From assembly GCF_018282115.1 (NCBI RefSeq), contig NZ_CP054306.1, positions 2,899,488 through 2,963,487 of the forward strand: 64,000 bases of DNA, read 5' to 3'. Below are positions 17,721 through 26,973 of the stretch, in pieces. Origin of the DNA: Synechocystis sp. PCC 7338. Its GTDB lineage: Bacteria > Cyanobacteriota > Cyanobacteriia > Cyanobacteriales > Microcystaceae. The notes under the pieces are model-generated. The model was not told the DNA's origin, ran no database searches, and worked only from the letters and a program-made list of their open reading frames with translations. How positions within the stretch are numbered: the stretch's first letter is position 1; every line of letters starts with the position of its first letter. Made by a program: the position numbers and the translations under genes.

Positions 17721-19324
17721 GGTTTTTTCCTCCAAACGTCTTCCCAATTGTGAAAAGCTTCTGTAACAGATCCGAAACCAGGGAGCTGATTATCAACTAC
17801 AGTAACAATTTCGGCAGTTTCATTGCCTCCGGCTTTAACCCCTCGAATAGCTCTACCTACCATCTGACTGTAGAGAACCAGAGATTTAGTCGGTCGGGCA
17901 ATAACTGCGGCACTGGTTTTAGGTGCGTCGAATCCAGTGGTTAAAACACCATAGTTACAGAGAATTTTTGATTCGGCATCATTGTTTTTAAAATTGCTAA
18001 TAATTTTTTCTCGGTCAAATTTAGGAGTTTCGCCTGTAACAACCTCGGATGAATAACCCCTCACTTTTAATACAGTAGAAATCACTTTAGCATGATGTAC
18101 TGATATTGCAAAAAAGATAATGCGTTGATGACGTTGAGTTAAATCTTCTAGTTCTAAGATGATGCGTAAGTTGCGTTGCTCATCTTCTTCTAGTCGCTTG
18201 AGAATAGCATTCGGAATTTCCAACTGTTGATTAATTTTGTCTATGTCTTGCAGACTAAGTTCTACACCACTATCGTAAAACAAGGAGCGGTAATTCGCTT
18301 TAGCAAGGTATTGTTGATCAACTAAATAATCAACTGGGCTGTCATATCCTTCAATTTCAAGAGTAACTTTATTGTTAGCAAAGAATTTAGAAAGTTGTGC
18401 ATCCGCATCAATATTATTCCATGTTCTGCCGGGGGTTGCCGTTAAACCTAACAGAGCGTTTTTTTCATAGGGAACAACTAAAGAATCTAAAACAAGACTA
18501 TAGGTTTCAGCTATTGCTTGATGGGCTTCATCAATAATGACTAGAGAAGAACGAGCACCTAAACGGTTAATAAACTGAATACTTTTTTTAGTAGTGTTGT
18601 AGAGCTTAGAGAGTCCAGCGACGATAAATCCATCTCGAACATCTGTTGAATCCAGATCATGACTTCCCCAAAACCGATAAATGGACATCGGACGATCGCC
18701 AAGAGATTGCCACGCCTTATGAAATTCCTGAACAGCCTGTTCACAAAGTTCTTCACTATAGGCAAGCCAAATCACCAGTGTAGGTTCATTATCTCTCAAA
18801 TGATCAGCAATAATATTCATCGCTGTTCGAGTCTTACCTGCCCCTGTAGGCATGTGTAGAATTACTCGACAGGGATCTTTTCTTAAATGTTGTTTTATTT
18901 TAAAAGCCGCATTACGTTGATGACTAAATAAACTATATTTAGGATATAAAATTTCCTCTGAAACACCCTCTATATTTATCTCTTGATTATTACTTTGAAT
19001 TGGCACTTCAAAAAAACGAAATAAATCTCTTTCTTTTTCAGAACCTTTAGGTATTTTAATTGATTCTAGTGATTCAATATTATCATATGGTAAATCTAAT
19101 ATTGTAGCGAGAATTTCTCGTTGTTTAGCACTTAGTAAAGAAAAAATAATATCTCTTGTCTTCTTATTGATTAATAAGATTCTGGCATCAACAGTTTTAA
19201 TTAAATGATTTTTTATATGGTTGTCTGAACTATAGCCCAGAGTTTTCAAGAGTTTTGATACATCTTGATCAAGTAGACTAGATATTTTTCCTGAATTGGC
19301 TTTTAAGAGAGAATATAGGTCCAA
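17717..19324 (-). CDS. SF2 DEAH-box helicase of the defence operon
   Basis: Superfamily 2 helicase of 535 residues. Walker A is MPTGAGKTRTAMN (about residue 160), motif II is VIIDEAHQA (about 260), motif III LLGLTATPGRTW, and motif VI QMVGRAIRG near 495. The first 130 residues form a separate helical N-terminal region of unknown type. The two RecA-like domains resemble type I/III restriction translocases and the RadD/YejH family. It starts 3 bases after sspE ends and overlaps the next gene. A role in unwinding or translocating along foreign DNA for the GHKL and PLD partners is inferred. Confidence 0.85.
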   Translation of the reverse strand: MDLYSLLKANSGKISSLLDQDVSKLLKTLGYSSDNHIKNHLIKTVDARILLINKKTRDIIFSLLSAKQREILATILDLPYDNIESLESIKIPKGSEKERDLFRFFEVPIQSNNQEINIEGVSEEILYPKYSLFSHQRNAAFKIKQHLRKDPCRVILHMPTGAGKTRTAMNIIADHLRDNEPTLVIWLAYSEELCEQAVQEFHKAWQSLGDRPMSIYRFWGSHDLDSTDVRDGFIVAGLSKLYNTTKKSIQFINRLGARSSLVIIDEAHQAIAETYSLVLDSLVVPYEKNALLGLTATPGRTWNNIDADAQLSKFFANNKVTLEIEGYDSPVDYLVDQQYLAKANYRSLFYDSGVELSLQDIDKINQQLEIPNAILKRLEEDEQRNLRIILELEDLTQRHQRIIFFAISVHHAKVISTVLKVRGYSSEVVTGETPKFDREKIISNFKNNDAESKILCNYGVLTTGFDAPKTSAAVIARPTKSLVLYSQMVGRAIRGVKAGGNETAEIVTVVDNQLPGFGSVTEAFHNWEDVWRKKP

Positions 19325-19327
19325 GAT

Positions 19328-21598
19328 TTATTCTACCTCTAAAAGTTTTTCTAGTTTGACTGTGACTTTTCTGCTCAATTCATCAAATCTACTTTCTAAA
19401 ACCTCTTTATAAAAAGCATTATTGAAATCATCCGGGGCTTCTTTTAGTTTACTCTCCATTGAGGTAGAGATTATATGATCGTCTAGAGAAGTACTTGTTA
19501 ATTTTTCAAAGTATTGCTTAGGGGATAAATCACTAATCTTTCGGTTAGCGGCTTTAGAAATATCAGTCAAATTTAACGGTGAATTGAGAATATGTTTTTT
19601 GTCTCTTCTGAGAACTTTTGTGCTTTCTTCAATCTTCGTCGCTGTATCTAGAGGAATAATATGATGCGTCTCTAACGATCTATCTTGATTTTTAGCAATT
19701 TCCAACGCTTTCAACCTCTGAGGATGAGAGTTGTCATAGTTAATTGAGTTGAGTAAAAAGTCTTTTGGCTGACTAGCCAAAATAAACTGAAGAATTGCAG
19801 TCCTAATAGCAGTAGATGGTAAATTATCTTCTTGATGTAGAAGTAAGCTTTTTGTGGCATATTCATCTTTATTTAATATATTTTCTTCGTCTGTTTTGAA
19901 AGGATTTTCATAGCCTTCTATAAAGCACCACTTGTATAACTTTTTAAGATCTTCAATACATTGTTCGTTTTGCCGATTGCTATAACGGCCAGAAAATAAG
20001 CTAAGCCAATACCAGTACTCAATTTTATTTAATAGAGAATCGTTATAATTAAAAGACAATTCTAGTGGGTCTTGAATATTATCTGGCTTCAGTTCTATTT
20101 TGATTTCATCTATTTTTTCTATCTCCAAGGATTTTGAATCGGCTTGAAAAAAGCAGTATGCGATTGGTAAAAGCATTAACTTATAATGTAGATCACCAAT
20201 AAAAATTACACCACATCGAAACTGAAGAAAAGAAAAAGCCTTTATTAAAGAAGATGTAGCAATCTTGATATTTTTATTAATTTCAGTCGGCTTTAAATTC
20301 AAAATTTTATTCCTTTTAATATAATCGACACTTATTTTGTCAACATTAAAATCTTCCCCCGAAGAGTAACAAATAATTGATAAGGTATTAAGTAATTCTT
20401 CTTTAAAAACTTTATCTATAGAATTATCCTTAATAACTCTTATTGCTTCAGGATTCCAGTCAATCAAAGCATTAGTAGGATGACTTTGACTTGATAAAGT
20501 TACTGGTATCTGAAACTCTTGAGATAACCATTCCTTTAGTGTGTCAACCAGCGAACGAGTACCTGCTTTTGCTGTTTTTGCGACAATAAGATCAAAATTA
20601 TTTAAAGGTGTCCCTGATTCATTTATCGTTTCAAAAATTGCAGCAGCTCTAGCTATTTCAGCTGTTGGCAAAATAGTCTCTAGAAGCTCAATTTCTAGCA
20701 AACTTTCTAGTGCAGAGTTAAAGTCTGTTGCCCATTGAGTTGCCAAATCACGCAGTGCATCATCAAGCTCAGATTCAGAAGAATCATTGCTGATATCAGG
20801 GTTTATATGACCGAGAAGATTGTTTGCATTTATCTTATTATCTTTGATTTTTGCAAGAAGATACTCTCGTTTTTCGTTGGAAATCTGCTTTAAAACTCGT
20901 CTATGTATAGATGTACTTTCAGATCCCTTTCTATAAATTTCATATAAGGGGACAAGTTTCTTCGCTGCGAGCTTTTTCGAAAGAACAAGGGCTTTTTGAT
21001 TTTGATCTTCAATTAAATTATCATTGTCATCTTTTGGAATATATGCAGGATGATAAATTTTTTCTTCTGCTTCTTTAACGAGAATTTTATATGTAAAAAT
21101 ATAATCTTGAATTTGATCAGGTTCATATTGAGATAAGGACTCCTTGTTAAATCTCAAGCTTTTGTAGCCAAAAATATCATCTTGATCTGGAAAAGTATCA
21201 TCTTCATTTGGAGATGTATTGATTTTTAAATACCATCGATTCCTTAAAGGAGCATATAATTTATCCCATGTTTCTTTCCAATCTTTTTCACTCAATAAAT
21301 ATAGATCATCAAACACACTTTTAATACAAGAAAGTCTTTGTTGACCATCCAGTAAAAATCTACATTCTTCTACTGGTTCTGAAGAAATAGCAACGCCTAA
21401 TCTTCGAGATGGGAAGTCATCTTTAGTTCCCCTAAGCATTAATACACTACCGATTGGCAAACCAACAATCAAAGAGGAAAGTAATTTTTTTTGTTTTTCA
21501 ATACTCCAAACAAAATCTCTTTGAAAATCTGGTAGAACAATCGCTCCTCGTGATTCTTCTCTAAAAAAAATCCTTAAAGTCTCTTTAGAAAATTCCAT
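19328..21598 (-). CDS. sspE: SspE-type restriction effector, DUF262 + DUF1524
   Basis: Protein of 756 residues with the two-domain plan of SspE/GmrSD. The N-terminal DUF262 ParB-like NTPase domain is marked by VLPDFQRDFVWS and the FLLDGQQRLS motif (about residues 81-90). The C-terminal DUF1524 HNH-type nuclease has ETHHIIPLDTA (about 649) with downstream NSPLNLTDIS. In characterised systems the N-terminal NTPase is stimulated by phosphorothioate DNA and the HNH domain nicks unmodified phage DNA. Here it directly follows sspD with a 26-base gap. GmrSD-type enzymes have the same domains, but the neighbours settle the SspE reading. The gene is very AT-rich with no HIP1 site seen. Confidence 0.87.
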   Translation of the reverse strand: MEFSKETLRIFFREESRGAIVLPDFQRDFVWSIEKQKKLLSSLIVGLPIGSVLMLRGTKDDFPSRRLGVAISSEPVEECRFLLDGQQRLSCIKSVFDDLYLLSEKDWKETWDKLYAPLRNRWYLKINTSPNEDDTFPDQDDIFGYKSLRFNKESLSQYEPDQIQDYIFTYKILVKEAEEKIYHPAYIPKDDNDNLIEDQNQKALVLSKKLAAKKLVPLYEIYRKGSESTSIHRRVLKQISNEKREYLLAKIKDNKINANNLLGHINPDISNDSSESELDDALRDLATQWATDFNSALESLLEIELLETILPTAEIARAAAIFETINESGTPLNNFDLIVAKTAKAGTRSLVDTLKEWLSQEFQIPVTLSSQSHPTNALIDWNPEAIRVIKDNSIDKVFKEELLNTLSIICYSSGEDFNVDKISVDYIKRNKILNLKPTEINKNIKIATSSLIKAFSFLQFRCGVIFIGDLHYKLMLLPIAYCFFQADSKSLEIEKIDEIKIELKPDNIQDPLELSFNYNDSLLNKIEYWYWLSLFSGRYSNRQNEQCIEDLKKLYKWCFIEGYENPFKTDEENILNKDEYATKSLLLHQEDNLPSTAIRTAILQFILASQPKDFLLNSINYDNSHPQRLKALEIAKNQDRSLETHHIIPLDTATKIEESTKVLRRDKKHILNSPLNLTDISKAANRKISDLSPKQYFEKLTSTSLDDHIISTSMESKLKEAPDDFNNAFYKEVLESRFDELSRKVTVKLEKLLEVE

Positions 21599-21624
21599 AG
21601 TAAAATTAATTTCTTATTTTTTAG

Positions 21625-22422
21625 TTACAGATGACAAGCTAAACAAGGCAGTTGCATATTCTCTTCCTCTAGTACAACCTCTAAAGATTCTGCTAAAGGT
21701 CGATTTGGAGCCGCTTTCGTTTCTCGCTGCATTGCTTTTTTATGCTTTGCAATAATTTCCTCTTTTCTTGCTAAAAGCCCCCGTAGCGTTTCCCCTTGAG
21801 TCCAAGTATAGGTACGCCCATCACTGTGGTTTTCCTCATAGGCGATCGCCTGCTCAAAAAGATCTGGATGTTCTTGGGCTAGCATTACCCATTCATATTT
21901 ACGCTGGAAAAAGCAGAAAAAACAACCTGAACGGCTACGCCAGCGATAATAGTCTGGCATTCCAATCCCACTGTCTTCGAGGATTTGGATAATATCTGCT
22001 TTGACTAAGCCACGCTCTTTGAAAGGGAAGACCGGCTTAATATTAGGTTTTGTTGAGATGTAACCATCTCGATCCTCGTCCGCACGGATACCGATATAAC
22101 TGATGGCATCATCATCACCAACAAATATTTCAAATGGCTTGATCTTCATCATGCTCGTACACCAGCGCATTTGAGGAGATGGCAACATTCCACCATGAAG
22201 ATCTAGAAGATGGTCAAATCCCCTGTTGGCACTCAAGTACTTAATCTTAATGCCTAACCGGGCCCGAATACGGTCAAGGTATTCATAGGTTTCTGGCAAC
22301 TCTTTGTGAGTATCGCAGAAGAAATACTCTAAATCTGGAATTTCCTTATGCAGCAACACAGCTAAGGCCGTCGAGTCTTTGCCTCCAGATAGCCCTAGAA
22401 CTTTTCGTACTTTTTTACTCAC
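21625..22422 (-). CDS. sspD: SspD-type ATP pyrophosphatase/PAPS-reductase-fold sulfurtransferase
   Basis: 265-residue protein of the adenine nucleotide alpha-hydrolase family. The PP-loop LSGGKDSTALA lies at residues 11-21, and SGCFFCFFQRKYEW (about 164) holds paired cysteines typical of DndC/SspD relatives. It would activate the DNA backbone phosphate with ATP and deliver sulfur from SspA. The start is GTG 22422. One HIP1 octamer lies inside the gene (21842-21849). A 123-base gap separates it from sspC, larger than any other in the operon. Confidence 0.85.
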   Translation of the reverse strand: MSKKVRKVLGLSGGKDSTALAVLLHKEIPDLEYFFCDTHKELPETYEYLDRIRARLGIKIKYLSANRGFDHLLDLHGGMLPSPQMRWCTSMMKIKPFEIFVGDDDAISYIGIRADEDRDGYISTKPNIKPVFPFKERGLVKADIIQILEDSGIGMPDYYRWRSRSGCFFCFFQRKYEWVMLAQEHPDLFEQAIAYEENHSDGRTYTWTQGETLRGLLARKEEIIAKHKKAMQRETKAAPNRPLAESLEVVLEEENMQLPCLACHL

Positions 22423-22545
22423 GCATTACCCCAATGGTATGGGACTTAAGCCAGTATATTAACACCTAAATCATAAAGCCAAACAAATCAATTTACAAAA
22501 CTCAACAACTTACCTTCTATGGTATATGCAATTTTTATTTTCCTG

Positions 22546-25500
22546 TTATTCCTTGAGGCGATTTTTTCGCTTTAATTTGCCTAATTGCTCTTTATTTAAC
22601 CGCTCTAGGAGAGTTTCCATTAATTCCATCAGGATAACTTGCTGTAACTGAGGATCTTCCTTGTCTATCTCCCCTAAGATTCTATTGAGTGTTTCCTGGG
22701 CCTGGGCCTTACGCTGGCGTTCAATCCACACCATTCGATTTTCCTCTTGTCCATCTGGACGAGTAACCGTTATTCTGCGGGCTTCATAGGTATCTCCCTT
22801 GGGTTCAATATCTTTTTGTAAAGCTTCTAAATTTTTGAAGCGGCGTGATATATCCGCTAACTGAACCTCAAACTGTGTCTCATCTTGATCCGTCCATGAC
22901 TCTGCTGGCTTATCCGCAATAATCATTAGCAATGCTTCTAACCACTGCCGATCTGGAACACTATGATCACAAGCAGCAATTAAAAAGCGTTTTAACAATG
23001 GTTCAACACATTGATCAAATAAAAATTTGGAACGAGTTTCCAAATCCTCTCGAAGCTTGAGAGAATCTTTTTGAATTCCAAATGCTTGATAAATCAAAAA
23101 CTGACAGCGAGACAACAATGCATCATAGGCTCCGTGAATTTCTTTTAAAACTTCAACCAGCTTTTTTTTCAATAATTGAGCTTTATGAGTTTGATTTTCA
23201 TCGCCATCGGGCAAAATTGGTTCGAGTCCTAAAGCTTTGGGAATTCCCACAAATAAAAGCTCATCTGGCTCAACAGTTTTCTGTAAGATTGTCAGAATTT
23301 TTCTGGCTTCTGGAGAACATTGTTGGGATTGTTGAGTATAACGAGGGAGCTTTTTAACAAATTGATATAAAGGTGATACAACTGTTAAAAGAGTAGTATT
23401 TCTCATTGCACCAACTGGTTTTAAATTAGGTGACTTAAGAATACTTTCTAGCTCTTTAAATACCTCTGCACGAATACCTGCAATTTCAAATGACTTGACA
23501 GCAAAGCGCTCTGGATAACGTATCAATAGCTCAAGATGCTCCACCCCTAACAAAGGAACAAAAGTCCCATCTTGATAAATGCCAATATCATCCATGTGAT
23601 GGATTAAAATCGCAGTCAACAAAATTGGAATAACACCTTGTTTAATTCCATAGGGAGGTTGCTCTATTTTTTTGTATAGGGCATCTAGTGTCCCGGGTTT
23701 TTCCTTAGCTTCCATACAAAAATCTTCAATTGCTTCCCAAGCCGTAGCAAGACCAGATTCTGGCTTAGGCGGCATAAATCCCCATTCATCATCCATAAAT
23801 AGACGATGAATATGGCTTACTTCTAGCAATGATGCATACATGGTCACTTCTGGGCCATAACCTTCCAAACCTAGCCGTGGATATTCACTTTTTTCGATCA
23901 TCGCTACAATTAACTCGCGCCGCGCTTTACTACCTTGGGAGGTTAATTCTCGTCGATTGATCAGTTCATTATCGAGTTGAATACCTTTTACATAAATCTG
24001 ATCACAAAGCGCTGAAAGTTTTGACTGCAAAGTCCGGGCATGTTTAACAATTACAACCTCCCCTGTTATCCAGCATTTATTTTTACTAGACGACCAACTA
24101 AACGCTTTTGCAATTGCTTCATCTAGCAAACGTTCAGCTTCTAGTAGTCGATGTCGAACTTCACGACGAGCAACACCATCATTTTGTAACTCTGGGGCAT
24201 TTTTATAGATAATTTGAAGTGCCTGAAACTCCCTGCTCCGTGTTCTCAGTAAATCGAAACTATGAATAGCGATCAGAATTAGCGGTTTATAATCCGCTGT
24301 TAATTTAGGGGGATCTTGAATAATTTCAGTATCCAGCCAATATAGAATTAAACCATCAAAGCTTGGATCGGAACAGGTTAAATTTTCCCACTGTTCAGTT
24401 CCATCAGTATAACGTTGCTCAAAATAACGCAAATTACCTGTTTGATTGTAATGTCTCTGGGCAACTAAAGGCTTTAATGGAGAGACTTCTTGCAATAAAT
24501 CAGCTAGACGACTGCGGTTCTTTTCGACCTGTTCGGCGATCGCCAACTCCACATTAAAATCAGACCCCTCCCAAATTCGTAACTCATCCAACTGACGACG
24601 ATGGGTAATTAAACCTTTTTGCATTAACTGTTTAATTTCAGCTTGCCAGTAATCAGATTCCTTACTTTCTGCTTGATCACATAACGCCCAAGTAACCAAT
24701 GCTGAAGTTGCCTTCAGGTTTCCTGTCGTTGTTACCAAGTTCAAAATCCCCACGGTTTTCAGAACCTCTAGTGTTTGGGGAGATTGATCACGAGCATCTT
24801 CAATTAATCCCTGAATCTCCACCCACCGTTGCAGATTCAACCGAGACGCTAATCCCGTTACCGCTTCCACAAAATAGTCGTATAAGTGATGAAGTTTAAG
24901 GGTCGGTAAGCTAGAGGCAATAACAATCGTCTCTAAAAAGTGCTTAAAAGAATGGGGTTCATCACTCGTCAAAAACGTAAACAGTGATCGATCATTTTGA
25001 GCATAGCGAGTGCATAAAAGCGGTAACACAAACGCTGTGAGAGGATGCAACGGATAAACCTGTGTCAATAACTCTGGCGTTGTTTCCTGATCGCCAATTA
25101 AACCCGATAATGTCTGATGCCATTGCCCACTTTTTTCTTGAACCGTCCCTAGGATTGATTCAGCCTTTTCCCGATCAATCACCTGAGCAATTAATCGAGT
25201 CATTTGATTTGGTGATTCTGTAAACGGAATATCTTCAAATCGACCTTGAATCTTATTCCACTCATTCTGCTCTGTCACCGAAAGGCGATCGCCATAGCCC
25301 CCAAAAGATTGATGGAGCAGCCCAATAAAATAAACTTGATTCTCCCCAGAAAGCGACAACTCCGCTAATTGTTGGAGTAAATATAAATCGGTAATCCCTT
25401 GATTTTGGGCAGCATATTCTAAATTCTTGCCTAATTCATCCACAATTATGAGAAGTGGCTTATTGGCCATCACCACTAACTCTTTAATCGCCCGCAAAAT

Positions 25501-26028
25501 TGCCTTTGGCGTAACCTGACAATCCCCCGTCTCTGATTCAACTTTCCAATCCGTGAGTTGACGCAAAAGCTTGTCTGCTCGCTGATTTTTTGGAAAAAAA
25601 GCCTCTGCCCCTTGGGATAATGCACGGGCCAATGTCCAGGTTAATGGCTCCTGTTGACCAGTTGCAAAAGCCACCATCAATCCCTCGGCAGGCAAAGCAG
25701 TGATCGCCTCTAGAATCGGGCTTGTCGGTTTCAAAAATCGCTCTGCAATTGCGACAGCAACGTTATGAACTTCCGTATTTTTTGGCGTACAAAGACTTGC
25801 TAAAAAATGAATAAAGGCAGACTTTCCCGTTCCGTATACCCCTGTCAATGTCCAGGCACGATGAGTCTTAGGTTTTGAGAATGTAGGTAAAATCCGCTCT
25901 AATGTCGCCGTAGAACGCTCTGTAAGAACATAACCTTCAACCGTGCTTGCTTTGCCTAAATCTCGTTCTAAATTGACTGAACGATAATAACGGCGATGTA
26001 TCTGGAAATATTGGCTTAGGGTAGTCAC
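22546..26028 (-). CDS. sspC: SspC-type large ATPase
   Basis: Protein of 1160 residues. Walker A is GVYGTGKSAFIHF (about residues 63-75) and Walker B is PLLIIVDELGKNLEY (about 191). The long C-terminal part is helical and charged with no nuclease motif I recognise. Size, Walker motifs near the N-terminus, and placement between a DUF4007 protein and a PAPS-reductase-like protein fit SspC, the ATPase needed for single-stranded phosphorothioation. BREX BrxC is an alternative for a long P-loop ATPase, but no PglX, PglZ or BrxL is nearby. Start is GTG 26028. Two HIP1 octamers lie within it (24536-24543 and 25285-25292). Confidence 0.82.
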   Translation of the reverse strand: MTTLSQYFQIHRRYYRSVNLERDLGKASTVEGYVLTERSTATLERILPTFSKPKTHRAWTLTGVYGTGKSAFIHFLASLCTPKNTEVHNVAVAIAERFLKPTSPILEAITALPAEGLMVAFATGQQEPLTWTLARALSQGAEAFFPKNQRADKLLRQLTDWKVESETGDCQVTPKAILRAIKELVVMANKPLLIIVDELGKNLEYAAQNQGITDLYLLQQLAELSLSGENQVYFIGLLHQSFGGYGDRLSVTEQNEWNKIQGRFEDIPFTESPNQMTRLIAQVIDREKAESILGTVQEKSGQWHQTLSGLIGDQETTPELLTQVYPLHPLTAFVLPLLCTRYAQNDRSLFTFLTSDEPHSFKHFLETIVIASSLPTLKLHHLYDYFVEAVTGLASRLNLQRWVEIQGLIEDARDQSPQTLEVLKTVGILNLVTTTGNLKATSALVTWALCDQAESKESDYWQAEIKQLMQKGLITHRRQLDELRIWEGSDFNVELAIAEQVEKNRSRLADLLQEVSPLKPLVAQRHYNQTGNLRYFEQRYTDGTEQWENLTCSDPSFDGLILYWLDTEIIQDPPKLTADYKPLILIAIHSFDLLRTRSREFQALQIIYKNAPELQNDGVARREVRHRLLEAERLLDEAIAKAFSWSSSKNKCWITGEVVIVKHARTLQSKLSALCDQIYVKGIQLDNELINRRELTSQGSKARRELIVAMIEKSEYPRLGLEGYGPEVTMYASLLEVSHIHRLFMDDEWGFMPPKPESGLATAWEAIEDFCMEAKEKPGTLDALYKKIEQPPYGIKQGVIPILLTAILIHHMDDIGIYQDGTFVPLLGVEHLELLIRYPERFAVKSFEIAGIRAEVFKELESILKSPNLKPVGAMRNTTLLTVVSPLYQFVKKLPRYTQQSQQCSPEARKILTILQKTVEPDELLFVGIPKALGLEPILPDGDENQTHKAQLLKKKLVEVLKEIHGAYDALLSRCQFLIYQAFGIQKDSLKLREDLETRSKFLFDQCVEPLLKRFLIAACDHSVPDRQWLEALLMIIADKPAESWTDQDETQFEVQLADISRRFKNLEALQKDIEPKGDTYEARRITVTRPDGQEENRMVWIERQRKAQAQETLNRILGEIDKEDPQLQQVILMELMETLLERLNKEQLGKLKRKNRLKE

Positions 26029-26049
26029 GATTGCTTAAATCAATAAATA

Positions 26050-26973
26050 CTAAATATCAGCGTAATAGGTTTCTAGGACTTGGTTAGCTAATGCTATCGG
26101 CTCTGAATCAAACCAGAATTGCAATTTACCGGCCGCATCTTCTAGCCCTAAACGGTTGTGGGTACGGCCAACTGTCTCTATTGCACCGCATAAACTACTC
26201 TCTGTTAACTTAAAAACCATTCCCGGACTCCCTTCATCATAAAGGAGCTTGGCTAAAGGAATTGTCCGTGCCGTCTCATTAACTCGCTGAGCATAGTTCA
26301 AGACTGCATACAAAATAACTTCAGGGACTAAGGTCGATTTATATCCTAAACGAAACAAGTAATGATTGCCACTGGCTGGACTAATCAATCCTAAATCCAC
26401 AAAAGGACAATCTAACGATTCTTCACTGGCAATAAACTTTTTAATATTAGGTTGCTTAGCATACATCCTAAGCAAACAACTGACATCTTTTTTTAGAGAA
26501 GATTCAGCAATATTCCCCGATAGGCGATCACCGTAATCAACTAACGCATCCAATAGGTCACGGTCGGTAAATTCCAAACGATTAAATTGATTAAATATGA
26601 ACCACCAAGCCGAGGCTAAACATGGTGTTTCTAGTAACTTCCAGTGTAATAACCATAGCGATGCGGGATCTTCCAAATAAGAATCCCATCCCTGATCTCC
26701 CAGTAATGCTTCTCCAAAAATCGTTGGTTGATCATCTTCCAACAACTTAAAGGCTTCGCACCAGTAGCGAATTGATCGCACCATATTCTTCCCGACTCCA
26801 AGCAACACTGGTGCATCTTCTGCTAAAAAAATGCGCGAATTATCCCTTGCTCGATCAAATCCTTTTTTGAGCCAACCAAAACGTGGATGAAATGTCTCAT
26901 GTCTTGCAAAGATAGGTTTTAACTGATTTTTATATTTTGGAATATCAAGATCAAATTGAACTTTCATAATCAT
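26050..26973 (-). CDS. sspB: SspB-type DUF4007 protein, probable DNA nickase for phosphorothioation
   Basis: First gene of the operon, 307 residues. The N-terminal HETFHPRFGWLKKGFD, followed by LAEDAPVLLGVGKNMVRSI, is the DUF4007 signature, the domain of SspB. In studied systems SspB nicks one strand so that sulfur can be inserted. ATGs at 26973 and 26967 (MIMKV) are equally usable. It ends 21 bases before sspC. The upstream 745 bases contain no convincing gene, so the operon promoter should lie just before 26973. Confidence 0.83.
   Translation of the reverse strand: MIMKVQFDLDIPKYKNQLKPIFARHETFHPRFGWLKKGFDRARDNSRIFLAEDAPVLLGVGKNMVRSIRYWCEAFKLLEDDQPTIFGEALLGDQGWDSYLEDPASLWLLHWKLLETPCLASAWWFIFNQFNRLEFTDRDLLDALVDYGDRLSGNIAESSLKKDVSCLLRMYAKQPNIKKFIASEESLDCPFVDLGLISPASGNHYLFRLGYKSTLVPEVILYAVLNYAQRVNETARTIPLAKLLYDEGSPGMVFKLTESSLCGAIETVGRTHNRLGLEDAAGKLQFWFDSEPIALANQVLETYYADI

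Noticed and set aside
22546-26028. BREX BrxC reading of the 1160-residue ATPase
   Set aside because: The neighbours are a DUF4007 protein, a PAPS-reductase-fold protein, SspE and a desulfurase, and no PglX, PglZ or BrxL is present. SspC fits better.
13820-26973. Dnd (DndBCDE-FGH) double-strand phosphorothioation system
   Set aside because: No DndB, DndD SMC-like or DndE genes. The DUF4007 protein, long ATPase and DUF262/DUF1524 protein indicate the Ssp type.
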